Below, piece by piece: positions 24,329 to 32,972 of a stretch of 64,000 bases of DNA. The stretch comes from Klebsiella pneumoniae (GTDB taxonomy: Bacteria; Myxococcota_A; UBA796; SXON01). The stretch spans positions 53,487 to 117,486 of the forward strand of contig CAMAXZ010000010.1 of NCBI GenBank assembly GCA_945862325.1, in the 5' to 3' direction. The notes below the pieces were generated by a model. The model did not search any database. It saw only the letters and a program-made list of their open reading frames with translations, and was not told the origin of the DNA. Made by a program: the position numbers and the translations under genes. Position 1 is the stretch's first letter. The number at the start of each line of letters is the position of its first letter.

Positions 24329-25192
24329 ATGTCTATTCTCTCCTTCCTCCTGGTCCTCGGTTGCGTATGGGACGAAGAGCTCCCCGAGCGGGACTTCGTC
24401 GGACGCCTCGTGATTCCCAAGGCTGCGGCGACGCGCGAGAAGGTCGACGGGACCGGCGCGGCCGGCGAGACCGTGTTCGACGTGCGCTTCATGGGCCCGA
24501 TCTACGTCGGTGCCTACTCGGGAATGAACTTCGAAGCCTTCTCGTATCCGCACCCCGCCATGGGCCCCGTCATCGATGCAGGGGAGCCCGGGAACGCCTT
24601 CCCGTACGGTGGCACGACCATCGGGCGCCTCGACTTCGCCTGCTACGAAGCCATTAAGTGCCGCGTGGTGACCGGTCGGTTCGAGACCTACGACGCGTTG
24701 ATCGACTACTTCGCGAACTACATCGGGAGCCCGATCGTCGACGCCGAAGGCGAGCTCGTCACCAGCGCCTCGGTGTTCCAGCAGGAGTGCTACGAGCTCT
24801 TCGACTACACCTCGGACGCGGAGCTCGCGTTCATCGGGGCGGATCGCCTCGACTTCGAGGAGGAAGGCGACAACCTCGTCGCGGAGTTCGTCCTCCCGCA
24901 CACCCTCTACAAGGAGGGGATGTCGGTTTGGGGCTGGATGGACGCGCCGGCGCTCACGGCGGCGGTGGGTGACGTCGACGGTGCGTTCAGCACCTGCGAC
25001 ATCGAGGCGGGACGCCCGTGGGACGTCTATGACGAGGAGTTCGCTCAGGGGCGCACGCAGTTGGACCTGATGAACTACCCGAGCAACTACATCTATGGTG
25101 GCGACTGGGTGGCCGACGGGCTGACGGTCGTGGCGTCGGAAGACGCCGAGATCGAGGTCAACATCAACATCCAAGTGTCGGAGGGCCTGTGA
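24329..25192 (+). CDS. Lipoprotein downstream of the TonB receptor
   Basis: A 287-residue lipoprotein not matched to a known family. ATG at 24329 has a perfect AGGAGG 4 nt upstream. The signal is MSILSFLLVLG before Cys, with no basic residue. The mature part has several cysteines (DFACYEAIKCRVV, FQQECYELF, STCDIEAG), consistent with disulfides outside the cytoplasm, and many aromatic and acidic residues. It lies 8 bp after the receptor stop and its own stop overlaps the next start, so the three genes are one unit. By analogy with SusD-like partners it may cap or feed the receptor, but no SusD helical repeat is visible. Confidence 0.8.
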   Translation: MSILSFLLVLGCVWDEELPERDFVGRLVIPKAAATREKVDGTGAAGETVFDVRFMGPIYVGAYSGMNFEAFSYPHPAMGPVIDAGEPGNAFPYGGTTIGRLDFACYEAIKCRVVTGRFETYDALIDYFANYIGSPIVDAEGELVTSASVFQQECYELFDYTSDAELAFIGADRLDFEEEGDNLVAEFVLPHTLYKEGMSVWGWMDAPALTAAVGDVDGAFSTCDIEAGRPWDVYDEEFAQGRTQLDLMNYPSNYIYGGDWVADGLTVVASEDAEIEVNINIQVSEGL

Positions 25193-26022
25193 TCCTCGCT
25201 CTTCTCGTCGGCTGCCTCCCCGTGGGCGACCAGTTCCGCCCGCAGATCACGGACGTCGAAGGCATTCAGCACCTCGGCGACGTGGACGTTCAGACCTACA
25301 ATTCCCTGCTCGACCCCGCCGCTGTCACCTACGGCCGCCTCGGCGCGCCGGAGCAGCAGGGGACGTTCGGCGGCGCGACGTTCAACTTCGTGGGCACGGG
25401 CGGCGAGATGTGCGTCGTCGTCGACCCGGAGGCCGTGTTCTGGAACGTGTCGGTCGACCGCGACATCGACCAGGGGCAGCGCTTCAAGTACGCGGACCGC
25501 TTCGAGGACGACGGCGATCTCGACCTCTCCGTCGGGCTCGCGGCGTACTACAACGGCTCTCCGGGCGTCGAGCTCGGAAACTTCGCGGCGGTGTACACCG
25601 ATCCCCTCGGCGAAGCGCACGAACTCGAGTTCAACGAGTGCACGCAGACCGGGTACCAGGGCACCCCGGACGTGCACTCCGGGCGCGGCACCGCGGAGTT
25701 CTGTACGATCGACACGGACAACCGGGCGGGCATCACGTTCACCGGCGTGCTCGACACCTTCGCGCTGCCGCACGACGACAGCATCCTGAACTTCGGGCTC
25801 GCGGTGCTCGACGGGCCGTGCGCGTCCATCACCGAGTGCACCATCCCCAACGAGGTCGGGCTCGCCGAAGGCGTGGACACGATCGAGGGCAAGGAGTGGT
25901 TCGCGGAGATCGAGGACGCGGTCTGCCAGGGCGTCGGTGCCGTGAACCGCGTCTGCGAAGAGGGCATGGATGCGTACCCCGACAGCCCGCCTTGCGAAGA
26001 GTACACCTTCACCGGCGGCTGA
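25189..26022 (+). CDS. Second lipoprotein of the TonB receptor operon
   Basis: A 277-residue lipoprotein with no recognised family. The start is GTG at 25189 overlapping the previous stop (GTGA); no in-frame start lies upstream, so the signal MILALLVG before Cys is only 8 residues long. The mature protein appears beta-rich (GATFNFVGTGGEMCVVVD, VFWNVSVDRDIDQG) with a Cys-rich C-terminal third (CASITECTIP, CQGVGAVNRVC, PPCEEYTFTGG), so disulfide bonding is likely. Probably works with the receptor and preceding lipoprotein. It ends 6 bp from the convergent gene. Confidence 0.8.
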   Translation: MILALLVGCLPVGDQFRPQITDVEGIQHLGDVDVQTYNSLLDPAAVTYGRLGAPEQQGTFGGATFNFVGTGGEMCVVVDPEAVFWNVSVDRDIDQGQRFKYADRFEDDGDLDLSVGLAAYYNGSPGVELGNFAAVYTDPLGEAHELEFNECTQTGYQGTPDVHSGRGTAEFCTIDTDNRAGITFTGVLDTFALPHDDSILNFGLAVLDGPCASITECTIPNEVGLAEGVDTIEGKEWFAEIEDAVCQGVGAVNRVCEEGMDAYPDSPPCEEYTFTGG

Positions 26023-26028
26023 TCGCGC

Positions 26029-27615
26029 TCAGGGGACGCGGGCGCCCACAGCCCGCTCCGCCACGACGGAGCCGTTCGCCAGGGTGCGGACGCGAACTTC
26101 TTCGCCTCGGACCACGAGGGCGCCGGGCAACGTGAGCGCCACGGAAGCCGGCTTGCCGCCTTGGGGCGTGTAGAACCAACCTTCCGCGGCCTTGCTGAGC
26201 GCGTACCAGGCTCCGAATCCACTCGAGAGCAGGTGATGGACGGGGCCGGGGACCACCCAAGGCGCGTCCGGGGACTCCTGGATCAGCTTGCCACCGAGGT
26301 CGATCCACTGCGTGCGCACGGTGGTGCCTTTCTCGGCCGGTCGGAGCAGCAGGGACACGAGGGCCAGGCCTCCTGCGCGTTGACTGGTGTCCGGCAAGGA
26401 GTCGAAGGCGAGACCGCCGATCGATGCGCCATTCTCGAGCTTGAGCGCGCGCAATCCGCGGGCGGGAAGCTCCGGGGCGAGCGTTGGATCCACCCGGTAC
26501 AGATCGAGTCCGGACGCCGTGGCGAGGGCGAGCAACAGATTGCCGCCGGCGTCCACGGCGCTGGTGGACACCGCGGGCCGGGAGGGCAGGTCGACCACCT
26601 TGCGCAGCACCTGGCCGCCGGCGGAGTCGACGCACAGGGCCCGCAGGGACCCCGCGGCCCCCTTCGGCGAAGGGATCCACAGCGGGACGATGAGCCCGCC
26701 ACGGCCGTCGGTCGCGCCCCGGCCAAACAGCTCGGCGTTCGGGTACGGCACAGACACGACCGTCGGTTCCGCGCCGAGACGGGGGCCGGCGAGCCGCGCG
26801 AGGGTCAGGGTGCGCTCCCCGCTCTTCCAGTAGAGCCAGCGGGTCGTGGCGTCCGCGGATCGGGAGCGGCTGAGCACGACGTCCGCGGGCGCGGGCAGTG
26901 AAGTGAGGTGGTAGTTGCCGGCGAGCCTGCCGTCCGGGCGGTGGTGAAGCAGGTACAAGTCGGCGCCGGTGGCAGTGGGCTGCACCCAGGGCAACATCTG
27001 GCCCGACGCGCTCGCGATCGTGGGTTCGTGGACGACCTGCGCTCGCGGTTGCGCTTCGGCGATGCGGACGGGGTGCGGGCCGAGGGCCAGCGTCGCCCCG
27101 GACCCGTCGGCGACGGCGACCGTGAGGGTGCCCGCCTGTGGCTTGAAGGCGCCCGACGAGGGGATCTCGAGCAGGACGCGCTTGCGGCCTCGCGGGGGGA
27201 TGGACCACATCGTGCCGGGGTCGGTCGCGGGGGGCGTCGTGAGGCGCTCGGTCTTGCGGTCGGTGAATTGAAGCTGGAACCGGACCAACCACGGGCGCGA
27301 GTTGAGGTCGGGGAAGGAGACCGCCGCGCCCGTGGGGTTCACCACGGTGATCTCGACGAGCATCGGGAAGCCGGCGACGTAGTCGCCGCGGAGGTCGGCG
27401 TGCACGACCGCTCCGCTCGGCGCCGTGACCTGCACGCCACCGCCGGGGGGGCGCGCGGTCGCATCGTTGGAGGAGGCGACGATCGGCGCGGTCGGCGCCG
27501 GCGCGGACGGCGACGGCCCGGTGGGCCCCCCGGCGGGACCAGACGGCTGACCGGGCTCGGTGGCGAGCGCGACCGGGACGGCGAGGAGGAGGACGGCGAG
27601 GGGGAAGAGGCGCAT
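26029..27615 (-). CDS. Secreted beta-propeller-like protein of unknown function
   Basis: A 528-residue exported protein. Signal peptide MRLFPLAVLLLAVPVALA, then a Pro/Ala/Ser-rich linker to about residue 60, an Ig-like domain to about 175 (HADLRGDYVAGFPMLVEITV), then repeated blades rich in G and L (LYLLHHRPDGRLAGNYHL, RWLYWKSGERTLTLARL, RGGLIVPLWIP) that suggest a beta-propeller. No catalytic motif seen. The ATG follows the CCA polymerase stop by 13 bp, so they share a transcript, although their functions look unrelated. Confidence 0.72.
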   Translation of the reverse strand: MRLFPLAVLLLAVPVALATEPGQPSGPAGGPTGPSPSAPAPTAPIVASSNDATARPPGGGVQVTAPSGAVVHADLRGDYVAGFPMLVEITVVNPTGAAVSFPDLNSRPWLVRFQLQFTDRKTERLTTPPATDPGTMWSIPPRGRKRVLLEIPSSGAFKPQAGTLTVAVADGSGATLALGPHPVRIAEAQPRAQVVHEPTIASASGQMLPWVQPTATGADLYLLHHRPDGRLAGNYHLTSLPAPADVVLSRSRSADATTRWLYWKSGERTLTLARLAGPRLGAEPTVVSVPYPNAELFGRGATDGRGGLIVPLWIPSPKGAAGSLRALCVDSAGGQVLRKVVDLPSRPAVSTSAVDAGGNLLLALATASGLDLYRVDPTLAPELPARGLRALKLENGASIGGLAFDSLPDTSQRAGGLALVSLLLRPAEKGTTVRTQWIDLGGKLIQESPDAPWVVPGPVHHLLSSGFGAWYALSKAAEGWFYTPQGGKPASVALTLPGALVVRGEEVRVRTLANGSVVAERAVGARVP

Positions 27616-27628
27616 CGGACTCAATATG

Positions 27629-28822
27629 TCACGGCGGTTCCGAGCTGACGCGTCCACGAAGCCAGTCCGTTGCGTCTTCTGACGTCGACAACGCTCCGTC
27701 CAGCTGCAGCTCCCGCACCTCGGCGAGCAGGGCGCCCATCGTGGGGCCGGGTTCGACGCCCAATGCGCGGAGATCCCGACCGGACACGAGCGCGGGGAGG
27801 GGCCCGCTGAGCACGCCCAAGGCCGCCGCGGTCGCGAGCAGGTCGTCGTTGCCGGCGAGGTGTCCGAGGAGCTCGACGTCGCCGCGCTCCGCGAGGCGGC
27901 GCACCGCCGACGCGGAAGGCCGACCCCGCGCGTCGTCGACGTGGTCGCGGAGGAAGGACGCCGCTGCCCGGACATCGTAGCCGCCGATGCGGTGCACGCG
28001 GAGGCGGTCGAGCACGTCGGTGAGCGCGTCGACATCCGCGGACGCCGCGGCGAAGAGCATCGCGAGTCGGCGCGGAGCCGGTCGCACCGGGCGCGCCGCC
28101 GCGGCGTCGAGGGCCGGCAGGGCGTCGTGGTCCCACGACGGCAACACGCGGGACCAGAGGTCCGCGCGCCGCGCGAACGCCCACCCGACGCTCGGCCGCG
28201 CGGCCTTCGACAGCAGCTTCTCGACTTCGCCGCGTACGCGCTCCGCCGGCAGCTCGTCGAGCGCGACGCGCCGGCAGAGCTCGGCCAGCTCCTCGTCGGC
28301 GTCGAACCCGAAGCGCCCCGCGAACTGCGCGACACGAAGGGCGCGGAGCGGATCCTCCGGAAACGTCTGGGGATCCACGGCGCGCAGGCGCCGCGCCGCG
28401 AGGTCCGCGCGTCCGGCGAAGGGGTCGACGAACGAGCCGTCGAGCGGGTCGTACGCGATGGCGTTGATGGTGAGGTCGCGCCGGCGCGCCGCCTCCAGCT
28501 CGCCCATGTACGGGTCGGCGTCCGCGCGAATGCCACGGTGTCCAGGCCCCTGCTTCGAGTCGCGCCGCGGCAGGCTCACGTCGAGGTCGTGCGGCCCGAT
28601 GCGCACCTTGAGCACCCCGAAGCTACGTCCGACCTCGTTCACCCGTCCGAAGCGCCCGAGCAGCGCCACGAGGGGCTCCACCTCGATGCGGTGCACCTCG
28701 ACATCCACGTCCTCGACGCGCCGCCCGAGGAGCGCGTCCCGCACGCTGCCGCCGACCGCCAGCGCCCGACCGCCCGCGTCGGCGCACGCACGGAACAGCG
28801 GCAGGACGCGATCGGGTACCAT
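27629..28822 (-). CDS. CCA tRNA nucleotidyltransferase/poly(A) polymerase family
   Basis: A 397-residue class II nucleotidyltransferase. It adds CCA to tRNA 3' ends or poly(A) to RNA. The head carries LAVGGSVRDALLGR, then the catalytic Asp pair in VEDVDVEVH, followed by RRRDLTINAIAYDP and the neck motif PEDPLRALRVAQFAGRFGF. The tRNAs in this window already encode CCA, so repair or poly(A) addition is the more likely need, but the subfamilies are not separable by eye. ATG 28822 lies 8 nt from a -10-like GATAGG (28836-28831) with TGGACA 18 bp further upstream; there is no Shine-Dalgarno. Confidence 0.88.
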   Translation of the reverse strand: MVPDRVLPLFRACADAGGRALAVGGSVRDALLGRRVEDVDVEVHRIEVEPLVALLGRFGRVNEVGRSFGVLKVRIGPHDLDVSLPRRDSKQGPGHRGIRADADPYMGELEAARRRDLTINAIAYDPLDGSFVDPFAGRADLAARRLRAVDPQTFPEDPLRALRVAQFAGRFGFDADEELAELCRRVALDELPAERVRGEVEKLLSKAARPSVGWAFARRADLWSRVLPSWDHDALPALDAAAARPVRPAPRRLAMLFAAASADVDALTDVLDRLRVHRIGGYDVRAAASFLRDHVDDARGRPSASAVRRLAERGDVELLGHLAGNDDLLATAAALGVLSGPLPALVSGRDLRALGVEPGPTMGALLAEVRELQLDGALSTSEDATDWLRGRVSSEPP

Positions 28823-28830
28823 TGCGGCGC

Positions 28831-28843
28831 CCTATCCGATAGG
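28831..28843. promoter_or_regulatory. Palindromic double -10 element between divergent genes
   Basis: CCTATCcGATAGG is a perfect 13 bp inverted repeat. It places the same hexamer GATAGG on both strands, 7 nt before the ATG at 28851 (+) and 8 nt before the ATG at 28822 (-). The minus-strand copy has TGGACA 18 bp upstream; no good -35 is seen on the plus strand. Only 28 bp separate the two start codons. Confidence 0.5.
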
Positions 28844-28850
28844 CGGTCCC

Positions 28851-29384
28851 ATGCTGTCCACGCTCGCCCTCGTCGCTGGTCTCGCGCTCGCACAGTCGGT
28901 CTCCGGTCCGGGGGTGCTCCCGGGCGACCCAGCGCTGCTCTTCTCCCTCCCCGCGCTCAACGAGGACGCGGCGATGCGCGCGGTCTCGCGGCGCGACATC
29001 GCCCTCGCCGACTTCACGGGGGTTCTCGCGGGTTTCCCGGCCAAGGCCGTGGTCCTCGAGTTCGTGCGCAAGCAGGGCGGAGAGGGCCCGCTCGCGGCGT
29101 TGGAGCGCGTGCACCGCAAGTACGGCGCCCGCGGGGTTCGCGTGGTCGCCATCGTGGTCGACGAGGGTGAGCTCGCCACCCTGTCGGACTGGGTGGGGAC
29201 GCAAAAGCTCAGCTTCCCCGTGCTTCGCGACGCCTACCGCATCGTCGTGGAGCGGTACGGGGTGCGCGCATACCCGACGATGTTCGTCATCGACGGCGAG
29301 GGCCGCGTAGACTCCGTCGGCATGCCCAAGGAGTCGACGGTGGAGGCAGAGCTCGACCGCTTGCTCGAGCCGTACCTCCGCTGA
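28851..29384 (+). CDS. Secreted thioredoxin-fold protein without active-site cysteines
   Basis: A 177-residue exported protein (signal MLSTLALVAGLALA). The fold is TlpA/AhpC-like: AKAVVLEFVRKQGGEGPLAAL, then RVHRKYGARGVRVVAIVVDEG, VRAYPTMFVIDGEGRV with the cis-Pro loop, and an ending helix. Where TlpA proteins have FWATWCGPC, this protein has residues 71-79 FVRKQGGEG, and there is no cysteine in the whole sequence. It cannot do thiol chemistry and may act as a chaperone or binding module. It has a GATAGG box 7 nt before the ATG. Convergent with the PP2C gene, 3 bp gap. Confidence 0.8.
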   Translation: MLSTLALVAGLALAQSVSGPGVLPGDPALLFSLPALNEDAAMRAVSRRDIALADFTGVLAGFPAKAVVLEFVRKQGGEGPLAALERVHRKYGARGVRVVAIVVDEGELATLSDWVGTQKLSFPVLRDAYRIVVERYGVRAYPTMFVIDGEGRVDSVGMPKESTVEAELDRLLEPYLR

Positions 29385-29387
29385 GGC

Positions 29388-30914
29388 TCAGCTCGCGGCG
29401 CCCGGCACGGCGACGAGCACCACGGTGATGTTGTCCTTGCCGCCGCCCATGTGCGCCGCGCGGATGAGCTCGCGCGCGGTGATGCGGTTGTCGGCGTGCT
29501 CGGTGAGCACCGCTTCGATCTCCTTGTCCTCCACCTCGCCCCAGAGGCCGTCGGAGCACAAGAGGAGGCGGTCGCCGACCTCGAGCTCGACCCGGAAGAT
29601 GTCGATGTCGACATTGCGCTCGGTGCCGACGGTGCGGAGCAGGATGTTCGAGTGCGGGTGATTCCGCGCCTCCTCCGCCGTGATCCGATTCTGCTCGACC
29701 ATCCGCGCCACGAGGCTGTGGTCGCGGGTGACCTGGTGCAGCTGCCCGCCGCGCACGAGGTAGCCACGGGAGTCGCCGACGTTGGCGCACAGGGCCACCC
29801 GGTCGTCGATGACCATGCACGCGACGAGGGTCGTACCCATGTCGTTTCCGCGCGCCTCGGCGTTGCCCTTGATGGTGTTGTTCGCTTCCTGGAACGCTTC
29901 GTCCAGGATGTTCTCGAGCGCGTCGATGGCCGGCCGGGGCTGGACGTCGAGGCGCTTGCGCGCCGCGGCGATGAGCGTCTCGACCGCGAGCATGCTCGCG
30001 ACCTCTCCGCAGTCGTGACCCCCCATGCCGTCGGCCACGACGAAGATCTCGACGCCTTCGGTGAGCCGCGCCCAGCCCCAGTTGTCTTCGTTCAACGCGC
30101 GTTGGAGGCCGACGTCGGTCATCCCCGAGTGGGCGGTGCCCGCCGAAGTCCGCTGCCGCTGCGCCTCGATTTGGAGCGCGCGCCCGAACTCGGCGGCGGT
30201 GGCGAACCGGCCTTCCTCGACCTCGGCGTAGAACGCCTGCCAGCCGCGCTCTTCCACGGGCGTGTAGCGGCGCAGGATGAGCCCGAGCTGCATGATCGTG
30301 TCGCGCGACTCGCCGCTCGCGAGCGGCTCGTCCTGGACCGCCGCCACGTCGAGGTCGAACATCAGGATCTCGTCGTTGGCCCGCAACAGGAAGTTGCTCC
30401 GGTGGAGCCAGTTGAGACGCACGCCGTTGAAGGCGAGCATGCCGAGCAGGCCCGCGGCGCGCTGCGCGAAGGCCGTGACGCGCTCCGCCGGCAGCGGCGC
30501 GGCCTCGTCGAGGAGCAACAGCTCGTCGGCGTACGGGACGACGGAGCACACGAGGTTCGGCGCTTCCTCGGGGAACGGGAAGACGTCGCACGGCGCGAGC
30601 ATCGCCGGGTGCGCGATCTGCTTGTTGAAGAAGCTCAGATAGGGCTGGAAGCCCGCGCGGTCCCAGCGGGTCGAGAGCAGGAACCGGCGCGTCGCCAACG
30701 AGGCGCCGCACACACCGCACAGCTCGTCGGTCTGGACGGACGACTCGTCGCCACACTCCCAGCAACGCCGCGTTTCACGGTCCGGCCGGTCGTCGTCGAC
30801 CAGGTAGAACATTCGCCCTTCGGCCAGACGGATCAGGCCGTCGACCCTGTAGTAGTCAGAGAGGCGCATGCCGGGCGGGAAGCTCGGTGGGCGGGCGCGT
30901 GAGCCGCTGGCCAT
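29388..30914 (-). CDS. Zinc ribbon-pseudokinase-PP2C phosphatase fusion
   Basis: A 508-residue cytoplasmic protein. Residues 51-69 form a zinc ribbon (Cys51-x2-Cys54, Cys66-x2-Cys69). Residues 75-250 read like a degenerate protein kinase: FNKQIAHPAMLAPCDVF, RLNWLHRSNFLLR where HRDxKxxN would stand, and LMFDLDVA in place of DFG; the catalytic Asp and Gly-rich loop are missing. The C-terminal PP2C domain is intact: DVGLQRALNEDN, VVADGMGGHD, NVGDSRGYLV, LLLCSDGLWG, GGKDNITVV, giving all metal-binding Asp residues. It should dephosphorylate Ser/Thr proteins, with the N-terminal half as sensor or substrate binder. ATG 30914 has a TAGAGG box 8 nt upstream. Confidence 0.85.
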   Translation of the reverse strand: MASGSRARPPSFPPGMRLSDYYRVDGLIRLAEGRMFYLVDDDRPDRETRRCWECGDESSVQTDELCGVCGASLATRRFLLSTRWDRAGFQPYLSFFNKQIAHPAMLAPCDVFPFPEEAPNLVCSVVPYADELLLLDEAAPLPAERVTAFAQRAAGLLGMLAFNGVRLNWLHRSNFLLRANDEILMFDLDVAAVQDEPLASGESRDTIMQLGLILRRYTPVEERGWQAFYAEVEEGRFATAAEFGRALQIEAQRQRTSAGTAHSGMTDVGLQRALNEDNWGWARLTEGVEIFVVADGMGGHDCGEVASMLAVETLIAAARKRLDVQPRPAIDALENILDEAFQEANNTIKGNAEARGNDMGTTLVACMVIDDRVALCANVGDSRGYLVRGGQLHQVTRDHSLVARMVEQNRITAEEARNHPHSNILLRTVGTERNVDIDIFRVELEVGDRLLLCSDGLWGEVEDKEIEAVLTEHADNRITARELIRAAHMGGGKDNITVVLVAVPGAAS

Positions 30915-31068
30915 GCGGAAGACCTCTACCGGTGGGGGGCGACGAGAGACGGCGAGTGTAGACCGCCACGAGGCCGGCGCGCAAATGGCCCTGCCTCGAA
31001 AGGCGCGCGCGGCGTCCCGTCACCCTGGCCGCGTGGTGGGATACCGGTCGAAACGTAGTGGAGGACGG

Positions 31069-32247
31069 TTGACCTGCGCCGTGGGTTGGAAGTTGGAGGG
31101 GGCGGACGATTCTGGCGCGCGCGCCGGCACGTTGGCCCTCGCGCGTGGGACGATCCGGACGCCGGTGTTCATGCCCGTCGGGACGCAGGCGGCAATTCGC
31201 ACGCTGTCACCGTTGCATCTGCGCGACTCGGGCGCCCAGATCATCCTCTCGAACACCTACCACCTGAGCCAGCGCCCAGGGGAGGACGTGGTCAAGAAGG
31301 CCGGGGGGCTGCACCGCTTCATGGCGGTCGACATGCCGATTCTGACGGACAGTGGTGGATTTCAGGTGTTCTCGCTCGACAAGAAGGAGGTCAGCGAGGA
31401 CGGCGTCACGTTCACCTACGAGGTGGACGGCAAGCGCACCGTGCTCACGCCGGAGCGGTCGATGCAGATCCAGATGGATCTGGGCGCCGACATCGCCATG
31501 GTGTTCGACGAGTGCCTGCCGTTTGGCGCGGACCGTGAGTACGCGGCGCGGTCCGTCGCGCGCACCACCCGGTGGGAGCGCCGGAGCAAGGCCGCACACA
31601 CGCGCGCGGACCAGTCGTTGTTCGGCATCGTGCAAGGCGGGTTCTGGCCGGATCTCCGCAAGCGATCCGCGGAAGAGATCCAGGAGATCGGGTTCGACGG
31701 CTACGCGATCGGCGGGCTGAGCGTGGGCGAAGGCCACCGCCTGATGTGCGAGGTCCTGGACGCCACCACCCCGCACATGAGTAAGGATCATCCACGATAT
31801 CTGATGGGTGTCGGGCGGCCGCTGGACCTCGTGGAGGGCGTCGCGCGCGGGGTCGACATGTTCGACTGCGTGATCGCCACGCGTCACGCGCGGAGCGGCA
31901 CGGTCTACACCACCGTGGGGCGCATCCGCCTGACGGACACCCGGTTTCGCAAGGACATGTACCCGCTCGATACGCGGTGCTCCTGCTACACGTGCCGCAA
32001 CTTCACCAGGGCGTACCTGCATCATCTCTTCAAGGTGGGCGAAGTGCTCGGCGCGACCCTCTGCACCCTCCACAACATCGCGTGGTTCGCGACGTTCATG
32101 GGTGAAATGCGGCAGTCCATCCTCGATGGGACGTTCGCCGCGTTCCGGGCGCGCGTGCACGACGTGTACCCCGAGGACCCCGAGCCGAAGCCGGTCGCAG
32201 CGCACGAGCGGCGCCGGCGCGGTCAGGGCGGTGCGGACACGACGTAG
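31069..32247 (+). CDS. tgt: Queuine/preQ1 tRNA-guanine transglycosylase
   Basis: A 392-residue TGT, which swaps guanine 34 of GUN-anticodon tRNAs for preQ1 in queuosine synthesis. Motifs: FMPVGTQAAIRTL, LSNTYHL, TDSGGFQVFSL, FGIVQGG, IGGLSVGE, and MFDCVIATRHARSGT with the nucleophile Asp. The zinc site is Cys-x-Cys-x2-Cys (CSCYTC) with His in RAYLHHL. TTG at 31069 is chosen because GGAGG lies 4 nt upstream; GTG at 31081 is the alternative and would align better with the E. coli N-terminus. The last 25 bp overlap the convergent gene on the other strand. About 150 bp upstream are non-coding. Confidence 0.93.
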   Translation: MTCAVGWKLEGADDSGARAGTLALARGTIRTPVFMPVGTQAAIRTLSPLHLRDSGAQIILSNTYHLSQRPGEDVVKKAGGLHRFMAVDMPILTDSGGFQVFSLDKKEVSEDGVTFTYEVDGKRTVLTPERSMQIQMDLGADIAMVFDECLPFGADREYAARSVARTTRWERRSKAAHTRADQSLFGIVQGGFWPDLRKRSAEEIQEIGFDGYAIGGLSVGEGHRLMCEVLDATTPHMSKDHPRYLMGVGRPLDLVEGVARGVDMFDCVIATRHARSGTVYTTVGRIRLTDTRFRKDMYPLDTRCSCYTCRNFTRAYLHHLFKVGEVLGATLCTLHNIAWFATFMGEMRQSILDGTFAAFRARVHDVYPEDPEPKPVAAHERRRRGQGGADTT

Positions 32248-32972
32248 CGCCACACGGCGAGCGACGCGGCGGCGAGCAGCGCGAGGGCGGCCGACAGCGC
32301 GAGCAGGGTCGCGGTACGGGACCCGGGCTCCTCTGCGCGGGGGGCCCGACCGTGGACGGTGGAGTCGTCCTCCGACGGCGCCTCGGACGTGGTGGACTCG
32401 GGGAACAACGGGATGATCTGCGTGGCCGTGTCCTCGTCGTGTCGGGCCGGCTCCGACTCTCCACGTGTGGGGAGCGGGCCGCCGTCGGCGGGGAGCACCG
32501 GGTCGAGCGGCTCTTCGGCGATGGCGCGCAGCAAGGACGCGCACGGCGGGCCGGTGGTCGTGGCGTCGTCGGGGCTCGTCGGCCGCCACGCGACGACCGC
32601 CGCGATCAACGCCGTGCGGCGCGCGGAGGGACGTCCGGAGGCCGCGCCCGTGGGCTCGCCGGTGGAGCTCGCGGTGTGCCCGGTGACGTCGAACAGCCCG
32701 CCACCTTCGGCGTCGGGGTCCGTGCCCACGCCGACCTCGTCGATCTCACCGCCGGTGCGCTCGAGGAGCAGGGTCGCGCCGGGCTCGGCGGGGGCCTCGG
32801 GCGCGTCGCCCTCATGGGGCACCACCCGCACGGGCGCTCCTCCCACCCGGCCGTCGTAGGCGCCGTCGGTGGCCCACTCGAGCCGCAGGAGCGCGCCATC
32901 CTCGGCGCGCACGAGGCAGGGCAGCTCCGCCGCGCCGAAGCGGAGGACGACATGGCACCGGATGAGGGTCAC
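32223..32972 (-). CDS. Hypothetical protein with C-terminal membrane anchor
   Basis: A 249-residue protein with no recognised family. The first 80 residues look beta-rich and PilZ-like in rhythm ([24 protein letters not shown] is part), but the PilZ Arg motif is absent. A low-complexity acidic linker follows, then a single C-terminal helix ([19 protein letters not shown]) ending 9 residues before the stop, as in tail-anchored proteins. The ATG overlaps the upstream lipoprotein stop (ATGA), which supports the reading frame. Its 3' end overlaps tgt by 25 bp. Confidence 0.6.
   Translation of the reverse strand: MTLIRCHVVLRFGAAELPCLVRAEDGALLRLEWATDGAYDGRVGGAPVRVVPHEGDAPEAPAEPGATLLLERTGGEIDEVGVGTDPDAEGGGLFDVTGHTASSTGEPTGAASGRPSARRTALIAAVVAWRPTSPDDATTTGPPCASLLRAIAEEPLDPVLPADGGPLPTRGESEPARHDEDTATQIIPLFPESTTSEAPSEDDSTVHGRAPRAEEPGSRTATLLALSAALALLAAASLAVWRYVVSAPP

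Noticed and set aside
31068..31073. TTGACC as a -35 box
   Set aside because: No -10 at suitable distance; the TTG is better explained as the tgt start behind GGAGG.
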